64,000 nucleotides of DNA from Endozoicomonas_A sp049275935 (GTDB lineage Bacteria; Pseudomonadota; Gammaproteobacteria; Pseudomonadales; Endozoicomonadaceae), in the NCBI RefSeq assembly GCF_049275935.1, contig NZ_CP184830.1:3968001-4032000 (forward strand), in the 5' to 3' direction. The notes beneath the pieces were generated by a model. That model saw only the letters and a program-made list of their open reading frames with translations. It was not told the origin of the DNA and made no database searches. The translations under genes and the position numbers were made by a program. Positions within the stretch are counted from its first letter, which is position 1; every line of letters begins with the position of its first letter. This document shows, piece by piece, positions 1 to 9,881 of the stretch.

Positions 1-1105
1 GGGGAGTATAAGTATTCAGACAGCGATAGCTGCGTATGCTGAGGCCAGATTTTAAGCTCGGAATGGCTGTCGCCATAAGGTGTAGAATGTTACTCCCGTT
101 AGCAAACCTCTGGTTTAGAATTGCGGCTGATGAGCCCGACAGCAAGCGCTTGAACAGTTCCCACTGGCCTAATATAAAAGCACATGCCAGCATGCGCTCC
201 CGCCCCCTCTCGTCCAGCTTTTCCAGTGCTTTCAGGATCAGTTTTTCATGCCTCTGGGCATTAACTTCCAGCAAACAAAGCTGGAAAATAAAAGCCTCTG
301 AAGCCATTGCAGTGGTGATTGTCTGGCAGAAATCCTGCGACGTTTGAGGGTTGCCATGCCTGATGCCCGGTGAGTTGAAAATAGCTTTTATCAGGTACGG
401 TGCCGAACCATCGGAAAGTCGAAGAAATTGGTTGAGTTCCGCCAGAAAATGGCAATCTCTTGCCAGATAATTCAGAAGCTCACGGGCAGCCCGCCGAAGT
501 TGTAACGGGCTCAGGTAGTGTTCCAATATTTCCATAAAGCCCGGATCAGCCCTAAACATCATTGTTTTGGCGTGCTCGCCAAGAATTCCCAGTACTGCTT
601 CACGGTGTGTGTTATCAAAGAGTTGTTTTAATAATTGCGGCGGTATCCGTATTTCATTACCCACCGACTCATTCGGGAGTCCCAACCCCAAATCAGCCAG
701 CGTCTGTAGAACGGAAATATTTTCAGGAAGGGTGGGTCGGCAAGCAAGGTTGAAGATCAGTTTTAGCAAGTGCGGCGAATAGAATTTTTCATCCTCTGTG
801 GAATTGTTCTTACTCACCCTGTCAAAATCCTGTTGGGCATTTTCTACCAGCTCTCGCAAAAACCTGTTATCAAGTGGAATATCAATATTTCTTAATGCAT
901 TGTGAACATGGGTTACCCATTCATGACGCTGGCCAGAAGTAGAAGTGATCTGTCGCAAGTGTATGGAGCGACCAGAAGAGGGCCCGTCAGCCCCGGCTGT
1001 TTTGTTGCTCAAACCTGTAGTGAAAACAGGGGGGGAAGTATTTGTCCCCGGAACGGTCCAGCTGGACAAGTTTGAGGTGGTGGTATCGGTCGCCCGTGGC
1101 AACAT
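1..1105 (-). CDS. Large ankyrin-like paralogue A (partial, N-terminal 368 codons)
   Basis: Minus-strand frame open from an ATG at 1105 (after a GGAG box) to the window edge. The translation aligns throughout with the two complete paralogues that follow, for example around RHGNPQTSQDFCQ, QRHEKLIL and the ankyrin-like stretch NGSNILHLMATA. It is therefore the first third of a third tandem copy that continues left of the window. It is clearly more diverged from the other two than they are from each other. No signal peptide or catalytic motif is visible. Function is unknown; an ankyrin-like, protein-binding role is inference. The 119-bp gap to the next gene resembles the gap between copies B and C. 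Confidence 0.8.
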   Translation of the reverse strand, partial: MLPRATDTTTSNLSSWTVPGTNTSPPVFTTGLSNKTAGADGPSSGRSIHLRQITSTSGQRHEWVTHVHNALRNIDIPLDNRFLRELVENAQQDFDRVSKNNSTEDEKFYSPHLLKLIFNLACRPTLPENISVLQTLADLGLGLPNESVGNEIRIPPQLLKQLFDNTHREAVLGILGEHAKTMMFRADPGFMEILEHYLSPLQLRRAARELLNYLARDCHFLAELNQFLRLSDGSAPYLIKAIFNSPGIRHGNPQTSQDFCQTITTAMASEAFIFQLCLLEVNAQRHEKLILKALEKLDERGRERMLACAFILGQWELFKRLLSGSSAAILNQRFANGSNILHLMATAIPSLKSGLSIRSYRCLNTYTP

Positions 1106-1224
1106 GATTCACTCCATCAATAAATTGATTTTTTTGTAACGTCTTGGTTTCTAGACCAGCAAAGATTGATTTGGTTCAAAAAATAGAAAGTTCGATTGAT
1201 ATAAAAAGGCCATTAACAGGATGA

Positions 1225-4200
1225 CTATCTTGAAACACTCTGCCGGGATGGCTCCTGCTGCTGCCAACCCGTATAAAGTGCAAACCAGAACAAACTGTCG
1301 AGATGGGGCATTGGCAGGGTGCCGCTGTTAATACCCAGATTTGGCCCTTTGGCTCTGGATGAGCGCCGAATTCCCAGATCGGTCAGGTTCTCTGTTTTTG
1401 GACCTAATAGGCCTGGGTTAAAGCTCTGATCCGGATGATCCGGATAAACCTCATCAGGAAAACGGCCTGATTTGATATCCTCTACATAGCGGAGTTTCGG
1501 GTCACACCAGTAACCACACTCAAGTGCAGCCCGGCTCAGCGACTCTGCCGGGAATTCCTGGCATATCCTTGCTTTCATGGCCTCCGTATCCATTTTGTAC
1601 GCACTGGCAAACAGGTCAGCGGCAATGGTCACCAGCTCATCCTGCAACTGGTTCATTTGCACGGGGTTTTTGCAATCCAGACTGTCGGTGTCATGGCGCA
1701 CCCTGAGCCAGTTAATCACCAGCCCGTAAAAGGCTTTCCCAAGCTCAGTGATCCGCAATTCGCCCTGTCTCTCACGATCAGTTATGAAGTAGAGCTTTGC
1801 CAAACCAAAATTGTAGGAGGTTTGCTCAGCAAATGAGCGGACATCCGCCCAGTCCCTCATCCCCACCGGAGCAGGTGCTACGTTTGGGTAATGCTGGGCA
1901 TTCCACTCTCCCATCGTGCCGGGAACACCCTGGGCTCCAAAAAAGGCTGTTGGTACCCAGCATCTGCCATCAGCAGAATTATGGAATGAAGTTAGTGTAT
2001 CCGGTGCCTGAAAATTGTGATGCCAGAGACGACCTGCGTCTCTGGCAAAGAGTCTGAGGCCATCAAAGGATGCCTGCATCGAGAGACCGGTCACGTCTCC
2101 GGTTTCATAGGGATAGTGGTGATACAGTTGGGTATTTTTTTCATCGTCAAAGACTTGCAGCAGTGCCGAACCATCAGGCTCCAGGGCAATGGTTGCCAGG
2201 GTTTCTTCACGTAATCCACAGGCTTTGAACTTATTCAGGGCATCAAACAGACGATAGATGCCTCTTGGTTTCAGCAGAGCGCTTTCAAGGCCGAGCTTAT
2301 CTTTATGGGTTCGAAAAAAATCCAGCTGTGGCTGCTCGCGGACAAAATCATGCCAGTCTTCTGTGGAGCAATGTTGCTGTTTCAGGAACTTGAAACGGCG
2401 ATACCCCTGAGGTACGTCTTTGGATGGAAAAGCCAGACTGCGACCGTAAGTTATAATACTACTCCTGCAGTTGACTAACTCTGCTTCCCAAAGCCCGGGT
2501 ATTCGCGGAACCGTCTCTTTTGGGCGTTTCCTGTCAAATTCAGCAACCGCATGGCGAAAAGCCTGACAATAATATCTGTCAGGATCAGGTGCACACCCGC
2601 CACCAATCCCAAGGCCAATCAGATGCCATGGATAGAAACGTGGCCTTATATGGATTAAGTCGTAGTTTCGTTCAATAAAGAGTGAATCGCGATCATCAGG
2701 TGTTGCTGACAGGTGCTCAAGTAGTTTTTTTTGCATGCCCGCAGTGGCAGCCCGGAGCACCTGCGCAGAAAATTCAACCGGCAACCCGTTCTGATGCATT
2801 AACCTCATTAATTCCAGTGTCTGCTGCTCATCCCTTAAAACGTCCGGGTGATGCTGAAAATAATTGATAACAGGCTGTAGTAACCTGGTTGCACCGGGCA
2901 AGGGGTTGTGTGACAACTCTCCATTATATGAATACTTAAAAGAACTTAAGCGGACGGCCTTAAAAGTAGATGACGGCAGGGATTTGAAGAGTTGCAGGAA
3001 CTCAAAAAACCAGTTGACATTCAACGGGAATTTTCCGTCTAAATGATACTGCATACAACCAATGAGATGAGCAGAAGCAGTTAGCTTGATCAGAGCGCTG
3101 CGCTGGGCTCTGGCCAGTTGACGGTCTTCCGCTTTGGATATGGGCGCTGATGCTAACTGCTCGCGGTGATGTCGGTATAAAAGCAACAGTGGAGTTGCGC
3201 CGCTGTTGTCCCGTTGATTGGCCAGAGTCTCGGCGGGCAGATATTGAAACAACTGGTCATAGCGGGGGGGATAAGCTTCCAGACAGTCATATCTGCATAC
3301 CTCCTTGTAAGAGCCCACGCTCTGCAGTGCTGTCACCATAAGGTGAAGAATATTCCCGCCGTTATTAAACTCCCGAATAAGAATTGTCGGAGAGGAGTCT
3401 GCCAGCAATCGCCTGAACAGTTCCCACTGGCCTAATATAAAGGTTGATACCAGAAGCTGTTCCCGCTCCTTATCATCCAGCTTTTTCAGTTCTTCCAGGA
3501 TCAGTTTTTCATGCCTTTGTACATTCACTTCCAGCATAGAAAGCTGAGATATAAAATACTCTGAATTCAGTGCAGTGGTGATACTCTGGCAGAAATCCTC
3601 TGATGCTCCGGGGTTGCCATGCCTGATGCCCAGCGATTCGAAAATAGCTGTTATCAGATAGCTTGCTGAAAGATCGGAAAACTGTAGAGATCGATTAATT
3701 TTTGTGACTATTAAGCAGAACATTCTCGGCCTAAGCATAAGCTCTCTGGCAGCCTTCTCTATCTGCGTCCGGGTCAGGTATTTTTCCAATATTTCCATAT
3801 AGCCCGAATCCGGCATAAAGATTATATTTTTGGCATCTTCGGCAAGAATTTTCAGTACTGCATCATGGTCTGTGTTGTTCAGGAGTTGTTCTAATAATCG
3901 GGGGGAGGTGTTTATTTTAAAAGACATCGAGATGCCTTCAAGACCCAACCCCAAATCCGCCAGCGTTTTCAGAACGGAAATATTTTCAGGAAATTTAGGT
4001 TCCATGGCAAGGCAGTTGATCAGTTCTTGTAATGACTGCGGATAGAGTTTTTCATCCTCCCCTGGATGAATCGGACTCATCGTCTCAAGATCATGATGGG
4101 CATCTTCTACCTTGTCTCGCAATAATTTATTACCTATTGGAATATCTATTTTGCCTATTGCACTCTGAACACGGGATATCCATTCACGACGCTGGTCAGC

Positions 4201-4362
4201 AGTAGAAGTGATCTGTCGCAGGAGTAAAGAGCGACTTGAGGGTCCATCAGGCCCCGCTGTTTTGTTGCTCAAACCAGCAGAAACGGTGGCAGAAACATTT
4301 GTTTCCGGAACGGTCCAACCGGACAAGTTTGAGGCGGTAGTGTTGGTCATCCGTGACAACAT
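1225..4362 (-). CDS. Large ankyrin-like paralogue B (1045 aa), function unknown
   Basis: Complete 1045-residue protein; ATG at 4362 preceded by GGAG with a 6-nt spacer. There is no signal peptide or transmembrane segment. Residues about 310-410 contain two stretches that look like degenerate ankyrin repeats: FNNGGNILHLMVTAL near 333 and RDNSGATPLLLLYRHH near 383. The C-terminal two-thirds contain aromatic- and proline-rich blocks shared almost unchanged with copy C, while the first ~300 residues differ much more. The genes lie in tandem with a ~3.26-kb period. The protein is probably a cytoplasmic or secreted member of a lineage-specific family. A role in host interaction is possible because tandem eukaryote-like proteins are common in symbionts, but nothing in the sequence proves it. 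Confidence 0.85.
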   Translation of the reverse strand: MLSRMTNTTASNLSGWTVPETNVSATVSAGLSNKTAGPDGPSSRSLLLRQITSTADQRREWISRVQSAIGKIDIPIGNKLLRDKVEDAHHDLETMSPIHPGEDEKLYPQSLQELINCLAMEPKFPENISVLKTLADLGLGLEGISMSFKINTSPRLLEQLLNNTDHDAVLKILAEDAKNIIFMPDSGYMEILEKYLTRTQIEKAARELMLRPRMFCLIVTKINRSLQFSDLSASYLITAIFESLGIRHGNPGASEDFCQSITTALNSEYFISQLSMLEVNVQRHEKLILEELKKLDDKEREQLLVSTFILGQWELFRRLLADSSPTILIREFNNGGNILHLMVTALQSVGSYKEVCRYDCLEAYPPRYDQLFQYLPAETLANQRDNSGATPLLLLYRHHREQLASAPISKAEDRQLARAQRSALIKLTASAHLIGCMQYHLDGKFPLNVNWFFEFLQLFKSLPSSTFKAVRLSSFKYSYNGELSHNPLPGATRLLQPVINYFQHHPDVLRDEQQTLELMRLMHQNGLPVEFSAQVLRAATAGMQKKLLEHLSATPDDRDSLFIERNYDLIHIRPRFYPWHLIGLGIGGGCAPDPDRYYCQAFRHAVAEFDRKRPKETVPRIPGLWEAELVNCRSSIITYGRSLAFPSKDVPQGYRRFKFLKQQHCSTEDWHDFVREQPQLDFFRTHKDKLGLESALLKPRGIYRLFDALNKFKACGLREETLATIALEPDGSALLQVFDDEKNTQLYHHYPYETGDVTGLSMQASFDGLRLFARDAGRLWHHNFQAPDTLTSFHNSADGRCWVPTAFFGAQGVPGTMGEWNAQHYPNVAPAPVGMRDWADVRSFAEQTSYNFGLAKLYFITDRERQGELRITELGKAFYGLVINWLRVRHDTDSLDCKNPVQMNQLQDELVTIAADLFASAYKMDTEAMKARICQEFPAESLSRAALECGYWCDPKLRYVEDIKSGRFPDEVYPDHPDQSFNPGLLGPKTENLTDLGIRRSSRAKGPNLGINSGTLPMPHLDSLFWFALYTGWQQQEPSRQSVSR

Positions 4363-4482
4363 AATTTACTCCATCAATAACTTGAATTTTTTGTAGCGTC
4401 TTTATTTTTAGACCAGCAAAGGTTGATTTGGTTCAAAAAATGGAATGTTCGATGGGTATAAAAAAGGCCATCAACAGGATGG

Positions 4483-7400
4483 TTATCTTGAAACACTCTG
4501 CCGGGATGGCTCCTGCTGTTGCCACCCCGTATAAAGTGCAAACCAGAACAAACTGTCGAGATGGGGCATTGGCAGGGTGCCGGTGTCAACACCCAGATTT
4601 GGCCCTTTGGCTCTGGATGAGCGCCGAATTCCCAGATCGGTCAGGTTCTTTGTGTCTGGATTTAATCGACCAGGGCTAAAGCTCTGACGCGGATGATCCG
4701 GATAAACCTCATCAGGAAAACGGCCTGATTTGATATCCTTTACATAGCGGAGTTCCGGGTCACACCAGTAACCACACTCAAGTGCAGCCCGGCTCAGCGA
4801 CTCTGCCGGGAATTTCTGGCATATCCTTGCTTTCATGGCCTCCGTGTCCATTTGGTAAGCACTAGCAAACAGGTCAGCGGCAATTGTCACCAGCTCATCC
4901 TGCAGCTGGTTCATCTGCACCCTGTTTTTGTAATCGAGACTGTTGGTGTCATGGCGCACCCTGAGCCAGTTAATCACCAGTCCGTAAAAGACTTTCCCAA
5001 GCTCAGTGATCCGCAATTCGCCCATCCCCTCACGATCGGTTATAAGGTAGAGTTTTGGCAAACCAAAGCTGTAGGAGGTTTGCTCGGCAAATGAGCGGAT
5101 ATCAGCCCAGTCTCTCATCCCCACCGGGGCAGGTGCTACGTTTGGGTAATGCTGGGCATTCCACTCTCCCATCGTGCCGGGAACACTTTGAGTTCCAAAA
5201 AAGGGTGTTGGTACCCAGCGTCTGCCATTAGCGGTATTATGGAACGAAGTTAGTGTATCTGGTGCCTGAAAATTGTGATGCCAGAGACGACCCGCATCTC
5301 TGGCAAATAGTCTCAGGCCATCAAAGGATGCCTGCACTGAGAGGCCGTCCACCTTTCCAGCTTCATAAGGATAGTGGTGATACAGGCAGGTATCTTTTTC
5401 ATCATCAAAGACCTGTAGCAGTGCTGAACCATCGGGCTCCAGGGCAATGCTTGCCAGGGTTTCTTCAGTTAATCGACAGGCTTTGAGCTTGTCCAGGGCA
5501 TCGTTCAGACGATAAATGCCCCGTGGTTTAAGCAGGGCGCTTTCAAGGCCCAGCTTATCCTTATGGGTTCGAAAAAATTCCAGCTGTGGCTGCTCGCGGA
5601 CAAAATCATGCCAGTCTTCTGTGCAGCAATGTTGCTGTTTCAGGAACTTGAAACGGCGATACCCCTCAGGTACCTCTTTGGATGGAAAAGCCAGGCTGCG
5701 ACCGTAAGTTATAATACTCCTGCAGTTGACGTTGAGTAGCTCTGCTTCCCAAAGCCCGGGAATTCGTGGAACCGTCTCTTTTGGGTGTTCCCTGTCAAAT
5801 TCAGCAACCGCATGGCGAAACCCCTGACAATAAAATCTGTCTGGATCAGGCGCACACCCGCCGCCAACCCCAAGGCCAATCAGATGCCATGGGTAGAAAC
5901 GTCTCCTCTGGGCTACGTCGTAGTTTCGTTCAATAAAGAGTGAATTGCGATCATCAGGTGCTGCTGACAGGTGCTCAAGTAGTTTTTTTTGTATGTCCTC
6001 GCTGGCAGCCCGGAGCACCTGCGCAGAAAATTCAACCGGCAACCCGTTCTGATGTATTAACCTCATTAATTCCAGTGTCTGCTGCTCATCCCGCAAAACG
6101 TCAGGGTGAAGGTGAAAATAATTGATAACAGGCTGTAGTAACCTGGTTGCACTGGGCAAGGGTTTGTGTAACAAGTGTCCTTTGTATGAATAGTCAGAAG
6201 AACCTAAGCGATCGGCCTTAAAGGTAGATGACGGCAGGGATTTAAAGAGTTGCAGGAACTCAAAAAACCAGTTGACATTGAACGGGAATTTTCCGTCTAA
6301 ATGATCCTGCATACAATCAATGAGGTGAGCAGAAGCGGTTATCTTGATCAGAGCGCTGCGCCGGGCTTTGGCCAGTTGTCGGTCTTCCACTTTGGATATG
6401 GGCACTGATGCTAACTGCTCGCGGTGATGTCGGTATAAAAGCAACAGCGGAGTTGCGCCGCTGTTGTCCCGTTGATTGGCCAGAGTCTCGGCGGGCAGAT
6501 ATTGAAACAACTGGTCATAGCGGGGGGGATAAGCTTCCAGACAGGAATAGCTGCATATCCCATCGAAAGAGTTCACGCTCTGCAGTGCTGTCACCATAAG
6601 GTGAAGAATATTCCCGCCGTTATTAAACTCCCGATTAAGAATTGTCGGAGAAGAGTCGGCCAGCAACCGCCTGAACAGCTCCCACTGGCCTAGTATAAAG
6701 CTGGATACCAGAAGCTGTTCCCGCTCCGTATCATCCAGCTTTTTCAGTTCTTCCAGGATCAGTTTTTCATGCCTTTGTACATTCACTTCCAGCATAGAAA
6801 GCTGAAATATAAAAAACTCTGAGCCAAGTGCAGAGTTGATGCTCTGGCAGAAATCCTGTGACGCCTGAGGGTTTCCATGCCTGATGCCCAGCGAATCGAA
6901 AATAGCTGCTATCAGATACGTTGCTGAAAGATCGGAAAACCGTAGAGATGGATTGATGTATCTCAGAAGATTGCAACTTTTTGCCAGCAGATGCATAAGC
7001 TCCCGGGCAGTCTCCTGAATCTGCCAGCGGGTGAGGTATTTTTCCAATACTTCCATATAGCCCGGATCAGCCATAAAGATTATTTTTCTGGCATGTTTGT
7101 CAAGAATTTTCAGCACTTCTTTATGGCGTGTGTTACTCAGGAACTGTTCTAATAACCGGGGGGGGATCTTTATTTCACAATTCATCGACATGCCTTCAAG
7201 TCCCAGCCCCAAATCAGCCAGCGTTTGAAGAACGGAAATATTTTCAGGATATATAGGCTCCTCGACAAGGCAGCAGATCAGTTCTTGCAATGACTGCGAA
7301 TAGAGTTTTTCATCCTTCCCGGGATGGATCGGACTCATCCTTTCAAGATCATGATTGGCATTTTCTACTTTTTCTCGCAAAAATTTATTATCAATTGGAA

Positions 7401-7623
7401 TATCAATTCTACTTATTGCACTCTGAACATGGGATATCCATTCACTATGCTGGTCAGCAGTAGAAGTGATCTGTCGCAGGTGTACAGAGCGAGTTGAGGG
7501 TCCATCAGACCCGGCTGTGGTGTTGCTCAAATCTGGAGTGGAAGCAGGCGCGGAAACATTTGTTTCCGGAAGGGTCCAACTGGACAAGTTTGAGGCGGTA
7601 GTATTGGCTATCCCTGTTAACAT
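4483..7623 (-). CDS. Large ankyrin-like paralogue C (1046 aa), function unknown
   Basis: Complete 1046-residue paralogue of copy B; ATG at 7623 after GGAG. It begins with the family signature (NTTASNLSSW, then TNVSAPAS). It carries the same ankyrin-like pair around residues 330-410 and nearly the same C-terminus, ending in the same residues as copy B. The N-terminal third differs from B by many substitutions while the rest is almost identical. That mosaic pattern suggests gene conversion or diversifying selection of the N-terminus. It is the first gene of the tandem set in transcription order. The leader upstream contains the phrase ttgatttggttcaaaaaatgg, which also occurs in the gaps between the copies, so each copy probably carries its own promoter. 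Confidence 0.85.
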   Translation of the reverse strand: MLTGIANTTASNLSSWTLPETNVSAPASTPDLSNTTAGSDGPSTRSVHLRQITSTADQHSEWISHVQSAISRIDIPIDNKFLREKVENANHDLERMSPIHPGKDEKLYSQSLQELICCLVEEPIYPENISVLQTLADLGLGLEGMSMNCEIKIPPRLLEQFLSNTRHKEVLKILDKHARKIIFMADPGYMEVLEKYLTRWQIQETARELMHLLAKSCNLLRYINPSLRFSDLSATYLIAAIFDSLGIRHGNPQASQDFCQSINSALGSEFFIFQLSMLEVNVQRHEKLILEELKKLDDTEREQLLVSSFILGQWELFRRLLADSSPTILNREFNNGGNILHLMVTALQSVNSFDGICSYSCLEAYPPRYDQLFQYLPAETLANQRDNSGATPLLLLYRHHREQLASVPISKVEDRQLAKARRSALIKITASAHLIDCMQDHLDGKFPFNVNWFFEFLQLFKSLPSSTFKADRLGSSDYSYKGHLLHKPLPSATRLLQPVINYFHLHPDVLRDEQQTLELMRLIHQNGLPVEFSAQVLRAASEDIQKKLLEHLSAAPDDRNSLFIERNYDVAQRRRFYPWHLIGLGVGGGCAPDPDRFYCQGFRHAVAEFDREHPKETVPRIPGLWEAELLNVNCRSIITYGRSLAFPSKEVPEGYRRFKFLKQQHCCTEDWHDFVREQPQLEFFRTHKDKLGLESALLKPRGIYRLNDALDKLKACRLTEETLASIALEPDGSALLQVFDDEKDTCLYHHYPYEAGKVDGLSVQASFDGLRLFARDAGRLWHHNFQAPDTLTSFHNTANGRRWVPTPFFGTQSVPGTMGEWNAQHYPNVAPAPVGMRDWADIRSFAEQTSYSFGLPKLYLITDREGMGELRITELGKVFYGLVINWLRVRHDTNSLDYKNRVQMNQLQDELVTIAADLFASAYQMDTEAMKARICQKFPAESLSRAALECGYWCDPELRYVKDIKSGRFPDEVYPDHPRQSFSPGRLNPDTKNLTDLGIRRSSRAKGPNLGVDTGTLPMPHLDSLFWFALYTGWQQQEPSRQSVSR

Positions 7624-7699
7624 GATTTACTCCATCTATAGTCTGATTTTTTTTTAAATCTTTTAATTAATGGACCAGCAAAGTTTGATTTGGTTCAAA

Positions 7700-7798
7700 A
7701 AATGGAAAGTTATCTCCGGTTCGGGAGACTCCGGATCGTTAGACATTCGGGTCTGAAGAGGCTTGAGCCTTCCTGAGACCTGACTGGCTGAAAAAACC
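7700..7798 (+). other. Leader with two nested inverted repeats
   Basis: Between the divergent giant gene and the DUF2288 gene lie two inverted repeats. The first is TCCGG...CCGGA (about 7715-7735). The second is compound, with an outer GGTCT...AGACC and an inner AGGCT-TG-AGCCT (about 7751-7782), ending just before the DUF2288 gene. No T-run follows. It may be a regulatory hairpin of the downstream gene; function is not known. Confidence 0.3.
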
Positions 7799-7852
7799 AT
7801 GGATGTGTTAGTCTCTGCCTCTATTAACCTTTATCAGACAGACAGATTGTTA

Positions 7853-8161
7853 ATGAGTGACTCTCTAGACCCCAATGAGCTGAACAAAGCCAAACTCAAC
7901 CTGGAAACCGCAAAAATTGCCTGGGAAGATCTCCAGCGCTACTTTGCTTCCGGCCACCTGCTGGCGGTGGCTCCCGATCTGGATATTGTTGCCGTCGCTC
8001 ACAGTATCTCCATTGATGATAAAGCGACGGTAGAAATCTGGTTGAATGACAGGAAACTGGGACCGGTCAGTGATGATCAGGCGAGGAACTGGCATGAACA
8101 AAAAGCGGATTTATGGGCGGTAGTTGTGCGCCCGTGGGTGCTTGTTCAGGATAGAAACTGA
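7853..8161 (+). CDS. DUF2288 family protein
   Basis: Small acidic protein of about 102 residues recognised as DUF2288 by the block LETAKIAWEDLQRYFASG, by SDDQARNW near the C-terminus and by the ending AVVVRPWVLVQ. An upstream in-frame ATG at 7799 would add 18 residues, but family members usually start about ten residues before the LNLETA block, so the ATG at 7853 is preferred. Neither start has a strong ribosome-binding site. The biochemical role of the family is not established. It lies 5 nt upstream of arfB in the same direction, so the two are probably cotranscribed. Confidence 0.8.
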   Translation: MSDSLDPNELNKAKLNLETAKIAWEDLQRYFASGHLLAVAPDLDIVAVAHSISIDDKATVEIWLNDRKLGPVSDDQARNWHEQKADLWAVVVRPWVLVQDRN

Positions 8162-8166
8162 ATTCT

Positions 8167-8583
8167 ATGCTGAAGATTTCCAATGCCGTTACCATTCCTT
8201 CGGATGAGATTGAGTTTAATTTTATCCGTGCTCAGGGGGCTGGGGGGCAGAACGTTAATAAAGTCTCTTCGGCGGTCCATTTAAGGTTTGATATCAGGGC
8301 TTCTTCCCTTCCGGACTTTTATAAAGAACAGCTGCTGGCTTTCAGTGATCAGAGGATTTCTTCTGAGGGCGTCATTGTTATCAAGGCGCAGTCCTTCAGA
8401 ACTCAGGAGAAAAATCGTGAAGATGCTCTGAATCGGTTACTGGGCCTGATTCAAAAAGCGACAGCGGTGACTAAAAAAAGAAAGGCCACCAAACCCACCC
8501 GTTCTTCACAGAAAAAACGCATGGATCGAAAGCATCAGCGAGGCCAGACAAAAGCACTGAGAGGTCAGGTCAAGGGCTGGTGA
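8167..8583 (+). CDS. arfB: Alternative ribosome-rescue factor / peptidyl-tRNA hydrolase ArfB
   Basis: 138-residue ArfB (YaeJ) homologue. It releases peptidyl-tRNA from ribosomes stalled at the 3' end of broken mRNA by entering the empty mRNA channel and hydrolysing the ester bond. The catalytic GGQ is at residues 26-28 inside RAQGAGGQNVNKVSSAVHLR. The C-terminus is the expected strongly basic tail (KKRKATKPTRSSQKKR onward) that occupies the mRNA tunnel. Length and architecture match the family. It begins 5 nt after the DUF2288 stop. Release-factor paralogues also carry GGQ, but the short length and basic tail identify ArfB. Confidence 0.93.
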   Translation: MLKISNAVTIPSDEIEFNFIRAQGAGGQNVNKVSSAVHLRFDIRASSLPDFYKEQLLAFSDQRISSEGVIVIKAQSFRTQEKNREDALNRLLGLIQKATAVTKKRKATKPTRSSQKKRMDRKHQRGQTKALRGQVKGW

Positions 8584-8964
8584 TCAAAACTCGGTTATTA
8601 TTAGAAAAATTAATTAACAGTCCCACTGCCACGGACTATAAAGCTAACGGAAGTGAAAGAGTCAGGAGACTCCAGATGCCGATACCGCCAACCGATGGAT
8701 CTGCGCCCCCACCTTCGGGTAACGGGGCGCCGGACTAAACCGACAATCAGTGCCTCCAATGGTATACTGAACCCTCTACAGTCCTCCGAGGAGCTTTGTG
8801 GAGAAACAAAGAGATCTCCTCAGGCTGAATGAATTGAGACCTGATTTAAGTACCTAACTTATTTCATTGATTAATGCGGTTTTTTTATGGAATGACTTGC
8901 AATAAATCTGGCTCTCCATAGGATTAAGGCCCATGGGTATTGGAAACAAGAGACTCTCGGATTC
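8584..8964. other. 381-bp intergenic region with two strong hairpins
   Basis: No coding gene is visible. It contains the hairpin GCGCCCC(14-nt loop)GGGGCGC near 8702-8730. A longer one near 8787-8822 pairs GAGGAG with CTCCTC and CTTTGT with ACAAAG around a GGAGA loop. A weak T-run (ggttttttta) lies near 8878. These could be the arfB terminator, the leader of the Tim44-like gene, or a small RNA. I recognised no known RNA family. Confidence 0.45.
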
Positions 8965-9879
8965 ATGATAAAACGATTTGCTTCTTTTATGGCCATCATC
9001 ATGGCCTTCAGCTTCGTCTTCAACGTACCAGTAGCCGATGCTAAAAAGTTTGGAGGAGGCAAGAGCTTCGGCCGTTCTTATAACACGGCTCCCGCTCCCA
9101 AACAGCCGACTGCAGCACCTCAGCAGGGTAGCAAACAGACAGCTGCTCAAGGCTCCCGCAAGGGCATGCTGGGCGGGTTGTTGGGTGGCCTGCTGGCGGG
9201 TGGGCTGATTGCCTCTCTGTTCGGCGGTGCTTTCACTGGTCTGCAGATGATGGATATTCTGATTATCGCTTTGCTGGCTTTTGTGCTCTTCAAGGTGTTC
9301 CGCAGTATGAACCGTGCCAAAGCTACGGCAGCGGGTCATGGTGGCAATCATGCTCACTTCACCCCGGAACAGTCAGGCCAGAATAAGCCTTCCCCTTCGT
9401 TAGATCAGCTGTTTGGCCAGAACAGGGAACAGCGCGAAGATGACTTCGGTCAGGCTGACCAAACAAGCTTGCCTCAAACCGGTTTTGGAACCAGTGATGT
9501 CCCGATGAATCTGCCAGAAGGCTTTAACCTGAGTGCATTCATGAATGGTGCCAGAGACCATTACCGCACGCTTCAGGAAGCATGGAATAAAAACGATCTG
9601 GACATCATACGTGAGTATCTGGACCCTGAACTGTTTTTACAGTTAAAAGCGGAAAGAGCCACTTTGGGTGGCGATCAGCACACCGAAGTGATCTTTGTGG
9701 ACGCTGAGTTGGGCAGAGCTGATTACAACGACACTGTTGCCGAGATCAGCGTGCGCTTCACCGGTAAATATCGCGATACCGTTGAAGGTGTTGAAGAAGA
9801 TATTACCGATATCTGGCATCTGCAACGTAGCTTGAAAGAGCCCGATGCTCCCTGGCTGATTGTGGGTATTGAAGCCTGA
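8965..9879 (+). CDS. Tim44-like domain membrane protein
   Basis: 304-residue protein with a Sec signal peptide (about residues 1-26, ending VADA). A Gly/Gln-rich spacer follows, then a glycine-zipper-like hydrophobic stretch (GGLLGGLLAGG, about 68-91) and a transmembrane helix (about 94-113). The C-terminal Tim44-like domain (about 180-304) contains ARDHYRTLQEAWNKND and ends DAPWLIVGIEA. Bacterial Tim44-like proteins of this layout are inner-membrane proteins of unclear role; mitochondrial Tim44 acts in protein import. A 209-bp repeat element lies 2 nt after the stop. A decayed copy of part of its 3' end is found near 10968-11050. Confidence 0.85.
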   Translation: MIKRFASFMAIIMAFSFVFNVPVADAKKFGGGKSFGRSYNTAPAPKQPTAAPQQGSKQTAAQGSRKGMLGGLLGGLLAGGLIASLFGGAFTGLQMMDILIIALLAFVLFKVFRSMNRAKATAAGHGGNHAHFTPEQSGQNKPSPSLDQLFGQNREQREDDFGQADQTSLPQTGFGTSDVPMNLPEGFNLSAFMNGARDHYRTLQEAWNKNDLDIIREYLDPELFLQLKAERATLGGDQHTEVIFVDAELGRADYNDTVAEISVRFTGKYRDTVEGVEEDITDIWHLQRSLKEPDAPWLIVGIEA

Positions 9880-9881
9880 TG

